Source: Candidatus Lernaella stagnicola (GTDB lineage: Bacteria; Lernaellota; Lernaellaia; Lernaellales; Lernaellaceae). From it: DNA of 64,000 nt. The position numbers were made by a program, and so were the translations under genes. The notes beneath the pieces are model-generated. The model searched no databases, was not told where the DNA came from, and worked only from the letters and a program-made list of their open reading frames with translations. This document shows positions 36,765-47,000 of the stretch, piece by piece. The first letter of the stretch is position 1; each line of letters opens with the position of its first letter. The stretch covers positions 148,837-212,836 of the forward strand of contig JAVCCK010000023.1 in the NCBI GenBank assembly GCA_030765525.1, written 5' to 3'.

Positions 36765-37709
36765 CTATGCCTGACTGTTAACCTCCGGCGGTTGGCCCGC
36801 CGCAAAGGGTATACACCACGTTTCGTTGTCGATCAGCAGCCGCATTTCGTACTCGCCGTGCTCCAGCGTAATCGGCGACCCCTGATGCTCCGCCGCACGG
36901 CCGGAAAACACGATTTCGCCGTCTGCCGCGTGCACCTCGACCCGGGCCGAGATCGGCAGACCTGCGTCTTCGGTTGTCGAGAAGGAATAAAAGACCGTCC
37001 AATCCTTCGAGCCCGGTTCCGGCTGCATGCCGAATACCATTTCCCAATCGCGGCCTTCGACCGGGATCGATCGCGTGCTGGGTGCCAACCTTTCGCTCTT
37101 CGCCGAAAGCTGTACGGCTTGCAATTGCCGCTCGGGGAGCATGAATTTTTCCAAGCCCGCCGCCACCATTTCGCCCGTGTCGTTCACCCAAGCGCCCACG
37201 GCCTTGGTAAACCGGCGCACCTGGCCGTGCACGGCCCACAAACGCGCCGCGTGTACGGCGCGGGCGGCGTCGGCAATCGAGTCGTCGAGCACGGCGTGCA
37301 GGATGCGGCCCTTCAGCGTCGGCTCGCCGTCGCGTGTTTCTTCCACGATCGCCATGCGCAGCCGGCAGAAGGGGCATTGCAGCAAGTGCTCGCGCAGCTT
37401 CAGGTCTTCCGGCGGCATGGAGGCGCGCGCGGTTTCCAAGAGGCGCTCGTCGGTCATTTCGTCGCAGCGATACGCATGCTCGGCATCGGGCCGGAAGGTC
37501 CGCAACGCTTCGCGGTCTTCCTCGAGCGCCAGCATGTCCAGGTCGAAAAAGCGCATCGACTCCAAATCGGCGCTGCATGTCGCGCAGACCTCGATGTGCC
37601 GTTGGATCGCCGCGGTTTCAGACACGTTGCAGGCGCCGTCGCGGAAACGCAACAACTGGTCGGCCGACACACATTCTCCGAATTCCAGTATGTCTCTTGG
37701 GTCGTTCAT
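36765..37709 (-). CDS. Protein with two zf-HC2-like zinc fingers
   Basis: A 314-aa protein starting at ATG 37709, with GGAGG 8 nt upstream and a 4-nt ATGA overlap with the previous gene. Two HxxxCxxC motifs (H38-C42-C45 and H108-C112-C115) with preceding helices match the zf-HC2 anti-sigma zinc finger type. The C-terminal part (about 200-314) is beta-rich. There is no TM helix and no sigma factor nearby, so a classical membrane anti-sigma role is unlikely. It may be a redox- or zinc-responsive regulator that binds a partner in this operon. Confidence 0.75.
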   Translation of the reverse strand: MNDPRDILEFGECVSADQLLRFRDGACNVSETAAIQRHIEVCATCSADLESMRFFDLDMLALEEDREALRTFRPDAEHAYRCDEMTDERLLETARASMPPEDLKLREHLLQCPFCRLRMAIVEETRDGEPTLKGRILHAVLDDSIADAARAVHAARLWAVHGQVRRFTKAVGAWVNDTGEMVAAGLEKFMLPERQLQAVQLSAKSERLAPSTRSIPVEGRDWEMVFGMQPEPGSKDWTVFYSFSTTEDAGLPISARVEVHAADGEIVFSGRAAEHQGSPITLEHGEYEMRLLIDNETWCIPFAAGQPPEVNSQA

Positions 37710-38860
37710 GCGATTGTCCTCCAACGTGGCTCGTCGCGGTCCGTCGCCGTTTCCCAACGCCGGCGGCACCAATCGGTTAGCTGAAAACTGCGGCCTGAAT
37801 CCGGACGCGGCCGCAACCCGATCCAATCCCAGAACAGGTCCTGCACCAGGAGGTCGTTGCGCGCCGGTCCCGGTGGTAATCCACTGGACGCCAGCGGCTT
37901 GACGCTTTTTTGGAGAAATTCGCGGACTACCGTCAGTTCGACGGGCGTGACTTCCTCTTGCTCAAGCAGGGCAATGATATCTTCCCACCCGTGTGGCCGA
38001 AGTTCGGCAAGCATATCGCGCAACGCGCCCAGTTCCAACGGGTATAAATCGGTCGCCAACGTCCACACATGGCCGTGGTAAAATGCCAGCAGCTTGCCGA
38101 TATCCACCAACGTGCGATGAATGCGCTCGCGGGTTGCCTCCGGAACGCTACGTTGGGCGCGACGCCACCCATCCAAGCTCTGACTCACATGCCACACCAG
38201 GTTTAGAAGCCGGACGGGATCGATGTGTTCCATAAGCGTCGCCGTCACGTTTTCCAGCCACTCGGCGCCTTCGGCCTGCCGTTCGAGCCGCTGAACTTCC
38301 GTGAACGCCTGCTCGACGCCGTCCGCCCAATGATTCCACGCCTCGCGAACCGCCTCCGGACGTTTCGAAAGCTCCACCGCGCTCCAGGCGATACGCGCCG
38401 GTTCCTTGTGCTGTATGTTTTCGAACACGTCCCACGCGCACTGCCGGTAGGGTGGCTCGATATCCTTGTTTCCCGATTCGCGCGCGACGGCGTTGTTCCA
38501 CAACAACGTGACGATCATCGCCCAGGGGTGCTTCCTCTCCCGCCGCGCACAAAACTCCCTGCCGTCGATCTCGGCCACGTGCGTTGGCGCCGCGAAATTC
38601 GCGCCCATGCACTGGGTGGCGCAGTGGTATAGGGGGCAGATATTCGTGGCGGTTTTCGCCGGGCTGCGGCGTGCCAGGTGTGTCGCCCAGTGGATCAAAT
38701 TCGGATACATGAAGGTGTCGACCAGGCGCGCGCAATCCTGCTGCGTCAAGGAAAGGTGATGATTCGCCCGCTCCAAAATGAACAACATGAGGTTTTGGGC
38801 TTCCTCGGGTGAGTAGTGTCCCCTCATCGCCATTTCACGGTCGCTTTCGTTCACATTCAT
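37706..38860 (-). CDS. Unrecognised 384-aa protein with Cys cluster
   Basis: ATG 38860 overlaps the previous stop by 4 nt (ATGA) and has GGGGA in front; longer in-frame starts would run into the previous gene. It is soluble and helical, with an N-terminal Cys-rich stretch (NICPLYHCATQC, then FCARRERKHPW) that could bind a metal, and a C-terminus with an LLVQDLFWDWIGLRP segment. No family recognised. Its tight coupling to zf-HC2-like genes on both sides suggests it belongs to the same regulatory complex. Confidence 0.65.
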   Translation of the reverse strand: MNVNESDREMAMRGHYSPEEAQNLMLFILERANHHLSLTQQDCARLVDTFMYPNLIHWATHLARRSPAKTATNICPLYHCATQCMGANFAAPTHVAEIDGREFCARRERKHPWAMIVTLLWNNAVARESGNKDIEPPYRQCAWDVFENIQHKEPARIAWSAVELSKRPEAVREAWNHWADGVEQAFTEVQRLERQAEGAEWLENVTATLMEHIDPVRLLNLVWHVSQSLDGWRRAQRSVPEATRERIHRTLVDIGKLLAFYHGHVWTLATDLYPLELGALRDMLAELRPHGWEDIIALLEQEEVTPVELTVVREFLQKSVKPLASSGLPPGPARNDLLVQDLFWDWIGLRPRPDSGRSFQLTDWCRRRWETATDRDEPRWRTIA

Positions 38861-39660
38861 TTTCTTTCCCCCCATGTGCGAAGGTCGAGCACCACGTCGC
38901 GCTGCTCCACCAAATCGACGCCCTCCCGCCGTATCAGCAACCGCCAACGGCCGGGTTCCAGCGCCACCGTTTCGCCCTTGCATTGCGGATAAGCCGAAGA
39001 CCAATACACCGACGAGTCTTCCTCCTGCCGCAGTTCCAAGCGAATGTTTTTCTTTTCTTCCGCCTGCGTCGTCACCTGTTCGACGACCAAGCTCAGCGGC
39101 TTTCCCTTCACGCCGACGCGGATGTTCAGTCCCTCCTCGGCGTCCACAAAATCATACGTCAGATGTCCCGTCCCCGCGGCCTCGCCCTGCGTCGCCCCGC
39201 CCAACACCGCCGCGGTGGCCAACCCTGTCGGCTCGGGCGAAAAACCGCTTTCCAACAGGCGACCGGTCTTACCGATCAGCAGCGTGATCGCCTCGGCATA
39301 TTCCTTACGGAACGTGCGCAGCATTCGCCGCGTCTGGGCCGCCGCCACGTTGACCCACCGGGGCCGCACCGCCCAAAACGCTTGGCGACACTGCGGGCAG
39401 TCGCGGTAGTGCGCCGCCAGTTCCGGCGTTTGCTCGTATCGCTCGGCCGCGCTGAGATCGGCGAAATACGGCAGGTTCTCCAAGAACATGGCGCACGCGG
39501 CCTTCGTCTCGCGAACGCCGCCGAAATCCTCACGTAAAAATGACTGCAATTCGGGGTCGTTTTCGTCGATCCACCGCCAGGCCTCCGCGAGTGCCTGGGC
39601 GTCAAAGGAAGCGCCGGTCAAGTACGCTGCGATCATGTTACGGGCGGTGTGTTTGTCCAT
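38857..39660 (-). CDS. zf-HC2-like zinc finger protein
   Basis: A 267-aa protein whose ATG at 39660 shares one base with the previous TGA stop. One HxxxCxxC motif (H84-C88-C91) lies after an N-terminal helical domain. A region with Ala/Gly-rich character (about 140-160) follows, then a beta-rich C-terminal domain like that of the neighbouring double zinc finger protein, whose layout it shares. No TM helix is clear. Likely a paralogous regulator; partner unknown. Confidence 0.72.
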   Translation of the reverse strand: MDKHTARNMIAAYLTGASFDAQALAEAWRWIDENDPELQSFLREDFGGVRETKAACAMFLENLPYFADLSAAERYEQTPELAAHYRDCPQCRQAFWAVRPRWVNVAAAQTRRMLRTFRKEYAEAITLLIGKTGRLLESGFSPEPTGLATAAVLGGATQGEAAGTGHLTYDFVDAEEGLNIRVGVKGKPLSLVVEQVTTQAEEKKNIRLELRQEEDSSVYWSSAYPQCKGETVALEPGRWRLLIRREGVDLVEQRDVVLDLRTWGERK

Positions 39661-41786
39661 CAGTGCCGCTCTTCGCGCTGCGCTTTAGTTGCTGGTTTCG
39701 TCGAACCCAAATGAGCAGTCAGCAACTCGAGGAGTTGTGCGGCGGCGATCTCATTCTGGCCGTCGTTCGCTTCCCCGCCTCCGAGACCCAGGCGCCGCAT
39801 GAGCTCGCCCCTGTCGCCGGCCGATTGATCCACGCGCGTGAGATACCACAGCGGCAAAAACAGATGATGTGGCACGTTGCCGTCTCCCTCGGCTTGCCGC
39901 GTCTGCTTCCAGGCGCGGAAACAAGCGCGCAACCGGCTGGTGAATCGATCCAGGCTGTCGACATCCAGGCGTTTTTTAAGGAAATTCTCAACGATTTCCT
40001 TCTCGACGATAAAATCGCGGCGGGTCAAAAAGACATCGAGTTCCTTCTGCGTCCGGCAGCTTTGCAGTTCCTCCACCAGCGACTTGATCGCGGGCTCTTC
40101 CAACAGCGCGACGGCCCACTGGTCACTGGCCACGCCGTCGGCCGCACCGCGGCGCACGGCTTCCCAAAGCAGTTCCTGCGGATACCAGAACCAAAACTCG
40201 CGCACGAAGCGTTTGAAGGTCCAACGGTCGGGACGTTGGGGCTGCACGATGTCTGAATGGAGGAACACGTACACCGCAAACGCCCAGAGCGAAGTGTGGT
40301 TGGCCGGTACGCAATGGGCGAAGGTGGCGATGGTTTTCAAGATCGCCGGGGAGCGGTAGGTACGTATTTCCTTCTGGGCCAGAATTTCCGCAGTGGGCTG
40401 CTTGTTCCAACGCGCGTCGACATAAACCCGTAGGCGACGGCGCACATCGTGCATCGTCTCGTATACGTCGATCGCCGGGAACTTGGCGGCCAACCGCTGA
40501 ATCGTTTCTGAAGTTTTCTCCGGCCACGTCGCCTTGGCGAGCGAACCGGCGATGATTTCGTCGACCGCCTGCCGTTTGACTTCGTGGGCCGTCGCTTCGG
40601 TCGGCGCTGTTTCGGCGGCGATACTGGCGAAAAACGTGTGGCGGGTATGGCGAATCGCTTCGCGCAACATCCGCAAGTATTCGACGCCCATCTCGTTGTC
40701 CGCATAGGCGTCAGCTTCCTGAATGTGCGGTAACCGAAGGCTCTCCGCCGGAGCGACGACGCGAGTTTCGGGCACCTGATCCGATAGAATCTGCCGATCG
40801 TCGTAAAAGGGGAAGTTTCGGCAGCAACTCAGCCACCACGTGGCGAATTTCGAATGAAACGCGAAGTAGGGGTAGCCCGACAGCACCAGGTCGATCCTCG
40901 TTTCCCAAAAATGCTGGACGCTGTGGGCCAGGCGAGACGGATCCGACCAACCCAAAACGTCACCCGCCACATTCCACACGCATCGCTCCAGTTGCGCCGC
41001 CGCCCTCTCCAGCGCGCCGGCGCGCTCCCGACCCAAACGGACCGCCAATTTCTCGGGTAGGATCGCCCAATCCGGAATTCGCCCGGTATGGCCCGCGTCT
41101 TGGACTCCCATTTCGGTCAATTGGCTCGGGCAGGTTTGTAGCGATCCGCGCAAAAAGCGAACGATTTCAGATTCTTCGGTCCAGTAGTCCACGATCTTGC
41201 GAAAGAGGAACTCGTGGCAAGTAGCCAAATAGAGAAATCCGCCCATGCACCGTTCCCACGGTTCATGGAGCCTGGTTCGCGGGCAAAATTCCGCGGCGGT
41301 AAGGTCGACCGCCAATTCCACGAGCTGCGAGATGATTTGGTCGTCATCCAGCGTGGAGTCGGTGGCGTGCCTAAATCGCTCGACCAAAATCCGGTACATC
41401 GCCGCCGGTTCGGCCAAAAATTCCATGAACGCGGCGAGGCGAAGTCGCAGAGTCGTCGGCGGGGTTCGCGCAATGAGGTTGGGAAACGCGGCGATAGCAT
41501 AGCGAAATCCCACTCGCTCGATCGCTTCGGCAAGTTTTTGGTCGTCGGCGACAGACGCGAGGGGACGAAGGTGTTGGCGGCAATCGGCGACGAATCGTTC
41601 CCGCACCGCGCCCTCGTCGGCCGGCATCAACCTTGCCAGGCACGGATCGGCCATCACACGGGCTTCGGCGACCGCATCGGCGTCGTTTTCCTCATCCAGG
41701 AAGAGGCGCAGTCGACCCTCATGCTTTTCGAAAAAGCATTTTGTTTCGAACACTTCCGAAACGGATATTGGCGTTTGGTCCGCCAT
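39660..41786 (-). CDS. Unrecognised 708-aa helical protein, first gene of operon
   Basis: AGGA lies 7 nt before ATG 41786. The protein is soluble and mostly helical, rich in Trp, Phe and Arg, without a signal peptide or recognisable catalytic motif. The final 40 residues are Gly/Ala-rich and end in a basic tail. It heads a minus-strand series of twelve genes that continues to 18172; about 700 nt without genes precede it, where the operon promoter should lie. Function unknown; no sequence motif of a helix-turn-helix regulator is evident. Confidence 0.65.
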   Translation of the reverse strand: MADQTPISVSEVFETKCFFEKHEGRLRLFLDEENDADAVAEARVMADPCLARLMPADEGAVRERFVADCRQHLRPLASVADDQKLAEAIERVGFRYAIAAFPNLIARTPPTTLRLRLAAFMEFLAEPAAMYRILVERFRHATDSTLDDDQIISQLVELAVDLTAAEFCPRTRLHEPWERCMGGFLYLATCHEFLFRKIVDYWTEESEIVRFLRGSLQTCPSQLTEMGVQDAGHTGRIPDWAILPEKLAVRLGRERAGALERAAAQLERCVWNVAGDVLGWSDPSRLAHSVQHFWETRIDLVLSGYPYFAFHSKFATWWLSCCRNFPFYDDRQILSDQVPETRVVAPAESLRLPHIQEADAYADNEMGVEYLRMLREAIRHTRHTFFASIAAETAPTEATAHEVKRQAVDEIIAGSLAKATWPEKTSETIQRLAAKFPAIDVYETMHDVRRRLRVYVDARWNKQPTAEILAQKEIRTYRSPAILKTIATFAHCVPANHTSLWAFAVYVFLHSDIVQPQRPDRWTFKRFVREFWFWYPQELLWEAVRRGAADGVASDQWAVALLEEPAIKSLVEELQSCRTQKELDVFLTRRDFIVEKEIVENFLKKRLDVDSLDRFTSRLRACFRAWKQTRQAEGDGNVPHHLFLPLWYLTRVDQSAGDRGELMRRLGLGGGEANDGQNEIAAAQLLELLTAHLGSTKPATKAQREERH

Positions 41787-42483
41787 GCCGCGGTCCTTTC
41801 TTCACGCGTTCTGCAAACGCGCGCGGGTGCTGCCCACCCCACGATTCAACCTAATAGATGGATAACCCACCCCATCTTTCACACGCCACCTAAAAAACCG
41901 CCCACGCTAGTCGAATTCGCCAAGCTTCCATCCTCGACTTCGCAAGCGCTTTCAATTCACGCGAAATCTATCAGCAAGACGAATCATGCCGCCGGCGAAA
42001 ATTCCTGTTGTAGTGATTCGGCAAGCCGGAAAACACACTTCTTCTTAGGTGACCAAAATCTCAGCGAACGCCGCGACCCGGCCACTGCTCCATGCAGGCT
42101 CGGCGAGAACGTTTTTGGTTACCCCATTAAGATGGTTCTAGATTGGCAAAACGACGCCGATTGTCAAGGCTCCAGGCAAATGCGTCGGCACCGGGAAACC
42201 GGCGGCAAACGAACGTCTTCGGCCGCCAAATATGTCGCAACGGACGCAAAATAGTGACGTTTCCGCCGTAAATTGCCGCCGCGTGCCGCAAATCGGCGGC
42301 GCGTGTCACGTTTTTTCAAACGGCAATCCTTGCTATCGCGAAATGAGTTAATAAAATAACTTTAAGAAAACGAATGCGATCATCAGGTGGAAGATTACGT
42401 CCGGTCACCCAACATCAAGAGACATGGGAGTGTCCAACCGAAAAGACGGCGATGCGGTAAAAAACTAATCAAAGGAGAAAAAA
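41787..42483. other. Divergent gene-free region
   Basis: About 700 nt between the start of the long minus-strand operon and a rightward gene. No ORF here looks coding; the open frames are shadows of the flanking gene or random. GC drops toward the right end (42340-42375). It must hold promoters for both directions; one plus-strand candidate is listed separately. No clear minus-strand -35/-10 pair was found. Confidence 0.5.
42330..42357 (+). promoter_or_regulatory. Candidate sigma-70-type promoter
   Basis: TTGCTA (42330-42335) and TAAAAT (42352-42357) are separated by 16 nt, in an AT-rich stretch about 125 nt before the exported-protein gene at 42484. The match to consensus is partial. Confidence 0.3.
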
Positions 42484-43131
42484 ATGAAACCGATGACATG
42501 GCTGGCAGTAGTGGCGACCCTCGCACTCGCCGTGCCCGTGGCGGCCCATGTACCCTACGTCGAGCACGCCGATTTCACCGGGCAGCGGCCCTTTGTCATG
42601 ACGGGCAATCCCGAGCAATCCATTGCCGTTTATGCTTGGTTGGAAACTGATTTCGTGAGCCCGGCCGATGATATTGACGTGTATCAGTTCGAACTCGTCG
42701 AGGAAGCGTTGGTGTACGCCGAACTGATTGTTCCCGCGTGCGTCGGGTATGAAGACTACGCGCCGTGGTACGCCGTGGTCGGCCCGAATTTCCCCCAACC
42801 CACCCAGCCGCTGCCCTTCAACCTGCCCGAGGGGTATGGAGCGGTGGTGATGGAAAACACCGAGCCGGGCGAACCGCGCACCACCTTCTACGAGTTTTTC
42901 GGCAACCAAACCTACTACGAAGGTCCGGTTTTCGAGCATGTGATCGACCAACCCGGCGTTTACTATGTGGTCGTGTGGGACCCGTGGGAATTGGGCGGCG
43001 ATTACACCTTGGCCCTGGGCAAGGAAGAAATCTGGGGGCTGACGGACATTCTGCGGGCGTTGATTGTTACGCCGTGGATTCGCCAGGACCGCGTTTTGCA
43101 CGTGGACGAGTGTGTGTTACCGATCGAATAA
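42484..43131 (+). CDS. Exported protein of unknown function
   Basis: A 215-aa protein with AAAGGAG about 7 nt before ATG 42484. A signal peptide ends near residue 21 (VPVAAH). The mature part is acidic and aromatic, rich in beta-strand patterns such as GVYYVVVWDPWELGGDYTLAL, like a jelly-roll or pre-peptidase-type beta domain; this is inferred. The next gene, 42 nt downstream, encodes a membrane protein, so the two probably form a small operon. Confidence 0.72.
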   Translation: MKPMTWLAVVATLALAVPVAAHVPYVEHADFTGQRPFVMTGNPEQSIAVYAWLETDFVSPADDIDVYQFELVEEALVYAELIVPACVGYEDYAPWYAVVGPNFPQPTQPLPFNLPEGYGAVVMENTEPGEPRTTFYEFFGNQTYYEGPVFEHVIDQPGVYYVVVWDPWELGGDYTLALGKEEIWGLTDILRALIVTPWIRQDRVLHVDECVLPIE

Positions 43132-43173
43132 ACCGTCGCATTTTCGAGGAAAAATAACTCAAGGGAGCATCGC

Positions 43174-43710
43174 ATGCAACGAACCAAGCTCGAATTGTTT
43201 CTGATCAATCTCGCCGGCGGTGTCGCGGTACTCGGCAGCTACGCCTACGGCCTGCTGACCCATCCGGGCCGGGGCAACGAGTTGTGGGGAGGCGTGCCGG
43301 ACGGGCTGCAGGGCGTGTACGGGATTTCGATGCTCTTGGCCGCGGCGGGATACCTGCTTTTCTTCTTTCATGTGGTCGTTCGCATGCGGCCGGAGGAAGT
43401 AAAACTTTTCCGCGGGCTGCCGTTTCGCTTCTTTCACGTGCTGTTCGGCATGATTTTGCTGCCGTCTTCGCTGTGGATGACGCTCACGTTCGCCTATCTG
43501 GACACGCCCACAACCCTGCTGTGGCTGGCCGTGCGCCTGGTGCTGGCGCTGGTCGCGTTGGGGTCGCTGCTGATGCTGATCGCCCTGGCGCAACTGCGCC
43601 GCCGCGCCCCGGATCAGTTTTGGTGGCCGTCCGTGCTCGGCGCAGCGCTGTTTACGTTTCACACGCTGGTACTCGATGCCCTACTCTGGCCGGCACTGTT
43701 TCCGGTTTGA
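43174..43710 (+). CDS. Multi-pass integral membrane protein
   Basis: A 178-aa protein with AGGGAG about 6 nt before ATG 43174. Four or five TM helices (LFLINLAGGVAVLGSYAYG; GISMLLAAAGYLLFFFHVVV; FFHVLFGMILLPSSLWMTL; LVLALVALGSLLMLIAL; LFTFHTLVLDALLW). Basic loops (RMRPEE, RRRAP) fit alternating topology. No family recognised. Its 3' end overlaps an antisense gene remnant by 59 nt. Confidence 0.72.
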   Translation: MQRTKLELFLINLAGGVAVLGSYAYGLLTHPGRGNELWGGVPDGLQGVYGISMLLAAAGYLLFFFHVVVRMRPEEVKLFRGLPFRFFHVLFGMILLPSSLWMTLTFAYLDTPTTLLWLAVRLVLALVALGSLLMLIALAQLRRRAPDQFWWPSVLGAALFTFHTLVLDALLWPALFPV

Positions 43711-44005
43711 GATTGCCCGGAAAATCGCCGTATTCACAGAAGCCCACTCCCGACCAGACGGCCGAGCCGCCGTCGCGGGCCGACCATTCTCCGTCGAACT
43801 CAAAGCCGAGCATACCGCCGCCCGGCACGAGCGCGGCCACGGGCGTCGAGGCTCGCGCGGTGTAGCGAAACACGCCGCGGCGCGATCTCATTTCGCCTTC
43901 CCAACGGGTCGGTGCGAGGACTCGTCCGTCGTGGGCGGGATGATCATCAACTTCCAGGTACCGAACACGGAGGCCGCGCATCGCTTCGGGCGGGCGACCG
44001 GGCAA
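43652..44005 (-). pseudogene. Probable gene remnant beside the NACHT gene
   Basis: This minus-strand frame (up to 117 codons) reads like the C-terminal part of a beta-barrel domain (TRWEGEM, then GFEFDGEW and GVGFCEYGDF). It has no SD before its only ATG (43981) and an in-frame stop shortly upstream, and its 3' end runs antisense into the neighbouring membrane gene. The simplest reading is a decayed gene truncated when the low-GC NACHT gene arrived. It may instead be a spurious ORF. Confidence 0.35.
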
Positions 44006-44039
44006 GAAAGCTGCGAAGCCGGGCTAGTTGCATTGGCTT

Positions 44040-47000
44040 CTAATCGCTACTGTTGGTGGACCGATCCGCCATCCCTTTATCGAACCACAATTTCAATATG
44101 CGATAAGACCAGGGATGGAGGTTTATTGTTAAAAACGGTTGGATGATCGAGATCGCCATCCTTCTGCTAACTCTACGAGCAACGAAATCGACGATTCCTG
44201 TCACATGTTGATCGCCTGTTTCTTCGTGCCATCTTGCCTCTGCGATCGCATGGGTCACCGCTTCCAACGTTTTTTCGCACCACATGTTTTCTATGGCCCG
44301 TTCTAGCCAGGTGATCAAGGCGGGCGAAGCAACCCATTGCCTCAGTTCTGTCCGCACCAGCGTGACGCGAGCATCCGTTACGCCAAGTTCCGAAACGATT
44401 GAAAGAAGCCACAACTTGAGTCCGATATTCTGCACGACCGACAACTTGTCGTCGAGTTCGTCATCGCTCAATTGTCGTAGTATGTTGCCAATAGTGCGCC
44501 TCTCTACGTCGGCCCACCTTTCCAAATCTACGTCCATCAATCCAAGAATCAATTCCTTAGGAATCCTGTCCGCGATCGTAGACAATATTGAAATGATTCG
44601 TGCCACTTTTCGCTTAATGTCGAATTGAAGCCGTTCCAAGTCCTCCGTTTTGAAAACGCCGGTTTTCCCCGGAAGACGTGGGCGTTGCCCGTTCAAAAGG
44701 TCAATGTTCGCCTTAATCAGTTCTTCGAACTCCCAAAGGACATATTCTGCTATCCGTTCGATTTCGCCTTTCGAGAAAAGGTAGTCAACGATTTGCGAAA
44801 AGCCCGATGTGAGCCAATCCTTTTTGTCTGTTTCCAAACGGGAAACTGCTTTTTCAATAAACAGCCTTTCTCTTTCTTCCGGCCACGCCCGTTCTTTCGC
44901 AAATGCCGCCGCCAATCCCGCGTCCGCGATGTCCCCCTGGGAAATCAAATCTGACGCCAAATCGTCGAAATTCGCTAGTTGATGCTTCGAGGCGATCTGC
45001 CAGACTTGCCACCGTGTCGCCGTGTCGGCGACTAAAGCGTTCTCACGAAGACGCTGAGTGGCGTCGTCTGTGAGCGTGCAACTCATTAGCAAGTTCGATA
45101 CTGTGTGTTTGAACATCACGTAGCTTTGACCTGCTCGGTCTTGACTCCCAGCCCGTACTCGATAGCGATTGACTACCTCCTCCGCCTGCTCTGGTCCCTT
45201 TTGCTTAAGGAGCGCCAACCGGAGATTGCTGATCAGGGCCTCTAATTCTGCTGGCTGCTTTTCTCGATATTGATCAAGATACTCTTGCTTGTGTTCATCA
45301 AGGAGCAAAGACACCAGCCACTCGCTGTCCACTGGGGCGCTAACGCTTGCCAGCAGTTCCATCAGATAAACGTCATCGAACGGATCTCCGCGGCCAAGCA
45401 TTGTTTGCACCGTCGCTATCGACCGGGGAGCGTCAAAGTGATGCAAGAAATGGAAAGCGCCCGAAAGCGTCTTTAGATCGCTGGCATTTCGCAAACGATA
45501 CTCAAGGGCGTCTGCATCGGACGCATCCCCATATCTTCGTACCGTTTTCATCGATAGAAATACCGACTCAGCTGGCCCGGCTTCTCGTAGTCTTTTCCGG
45601 GCCAGACGAAGCGCGACATGAAGAGGCGCAATTTCCCAAAGGGCAATCTCACCACCACTCGCATTTGTGTATGGGTCGCTCGCCCATTTTTCCGCCCCAG
45701 GCATAATCCCTGATAGGAAGCCTTCATCTCCCATCCGTGCCAATGCTCGTTGCGCATTCCCGTGGCGGATTGAGTGCGGGAGAGAAAACGCCATGTTGGT
45801 CTTCAAATGATCGGCGCAATTCTTCGATCCAAGAATTACCATAGCATTGGTTGCTCGCCATATTTTGAAGGTGTCTTGACTGGCATCTTCTTGAAAGACG
45901 AGAGATTCAAGTAGTTGAACACTGCTCTCGCCCATTTCGACGGCGCAGCGAGCCGCGAGCAGAAGGTCCACGGAGACAATCGAGTCTAAGAATCTCTTTC
46001 GTTCCACCTCCGGTACTCGCGGCGATGCAAACATCCAGGCATCATCAGAAATACTATTCTGAAGCGTATTGAGGTAAGATGTCCACTTGCATGCCAAGAT
46101 AAATGATGCAAAATAGTCTGCCGTGAGATCGTGGCCAAGGGTGACCCACCCTCCATCGGATACGTTGATGACCTCATAGTGCCGCAGAAGGCGTTGAATA
46201 TTGATATCCGTCATGCCTCGAATACCGAGCGGCGCATCATTGTCCGAAACGGAATTTAAAACTGATCGCAAGGCCGTTACAAATTCATCGAGCGAAAAGA
46301 TGGACTTTTGACGTTCGACCCTCAGAGCAAAGGAAAGCCTTTGGGCCAGAAACTGTACTGCCTCAAATGGTATGTCGTGTAAGGACTCGTCCAAGAGATG
46401 AGATAATTCCTGGTTTCTTTTAAATCGCAAAAGGAAGACATGTTCCAGCAGGTGCCCAATGGAGTCAGGGACCATCCCAGTTTCCTTGAACACTCTGGCG
46501 GCAGTCTTTAACGCGAACGGCAAGGAAAAAACCCCGTAACCCAAGGTGGATAACTTCTCTCTAATTTGATTTACAAATGCGGCTTCTAATTGTGAGTCCT
46601 CAAAAACTTTACCAGAGAAAGTGAGAATTTGATCCATGTTCAGAACATAAAGTTCAATTACGGATCGAATACAGGGCAAGTAAACGGGGTACCGCAGACC
46701 AGCACTCCTGGTTGAGAGAACACAAGATACCCGCCCCTTATAGAACTTAATTACCTCAGTAATCTCATCCAGGACTTTTTGAGCATCTGGCCCCTCGATT
46801 TCATTCAAGCCATCACAAAGCAACAGAAAACGGCCCGGTAAAGACGCCCAATGCCCATGGTGGATATTCAAGCTATTTTTAACGAGTCGATGGAGGTCCC
46901 CGCGATATTGCTTCAGACAAATTAAAATTGGTAGGGGAGAATTTTTATCTTCTTTGCGTAGCAATGCAGATGCGGTGCAAGTCATCTCAAGAGTTGTCGT

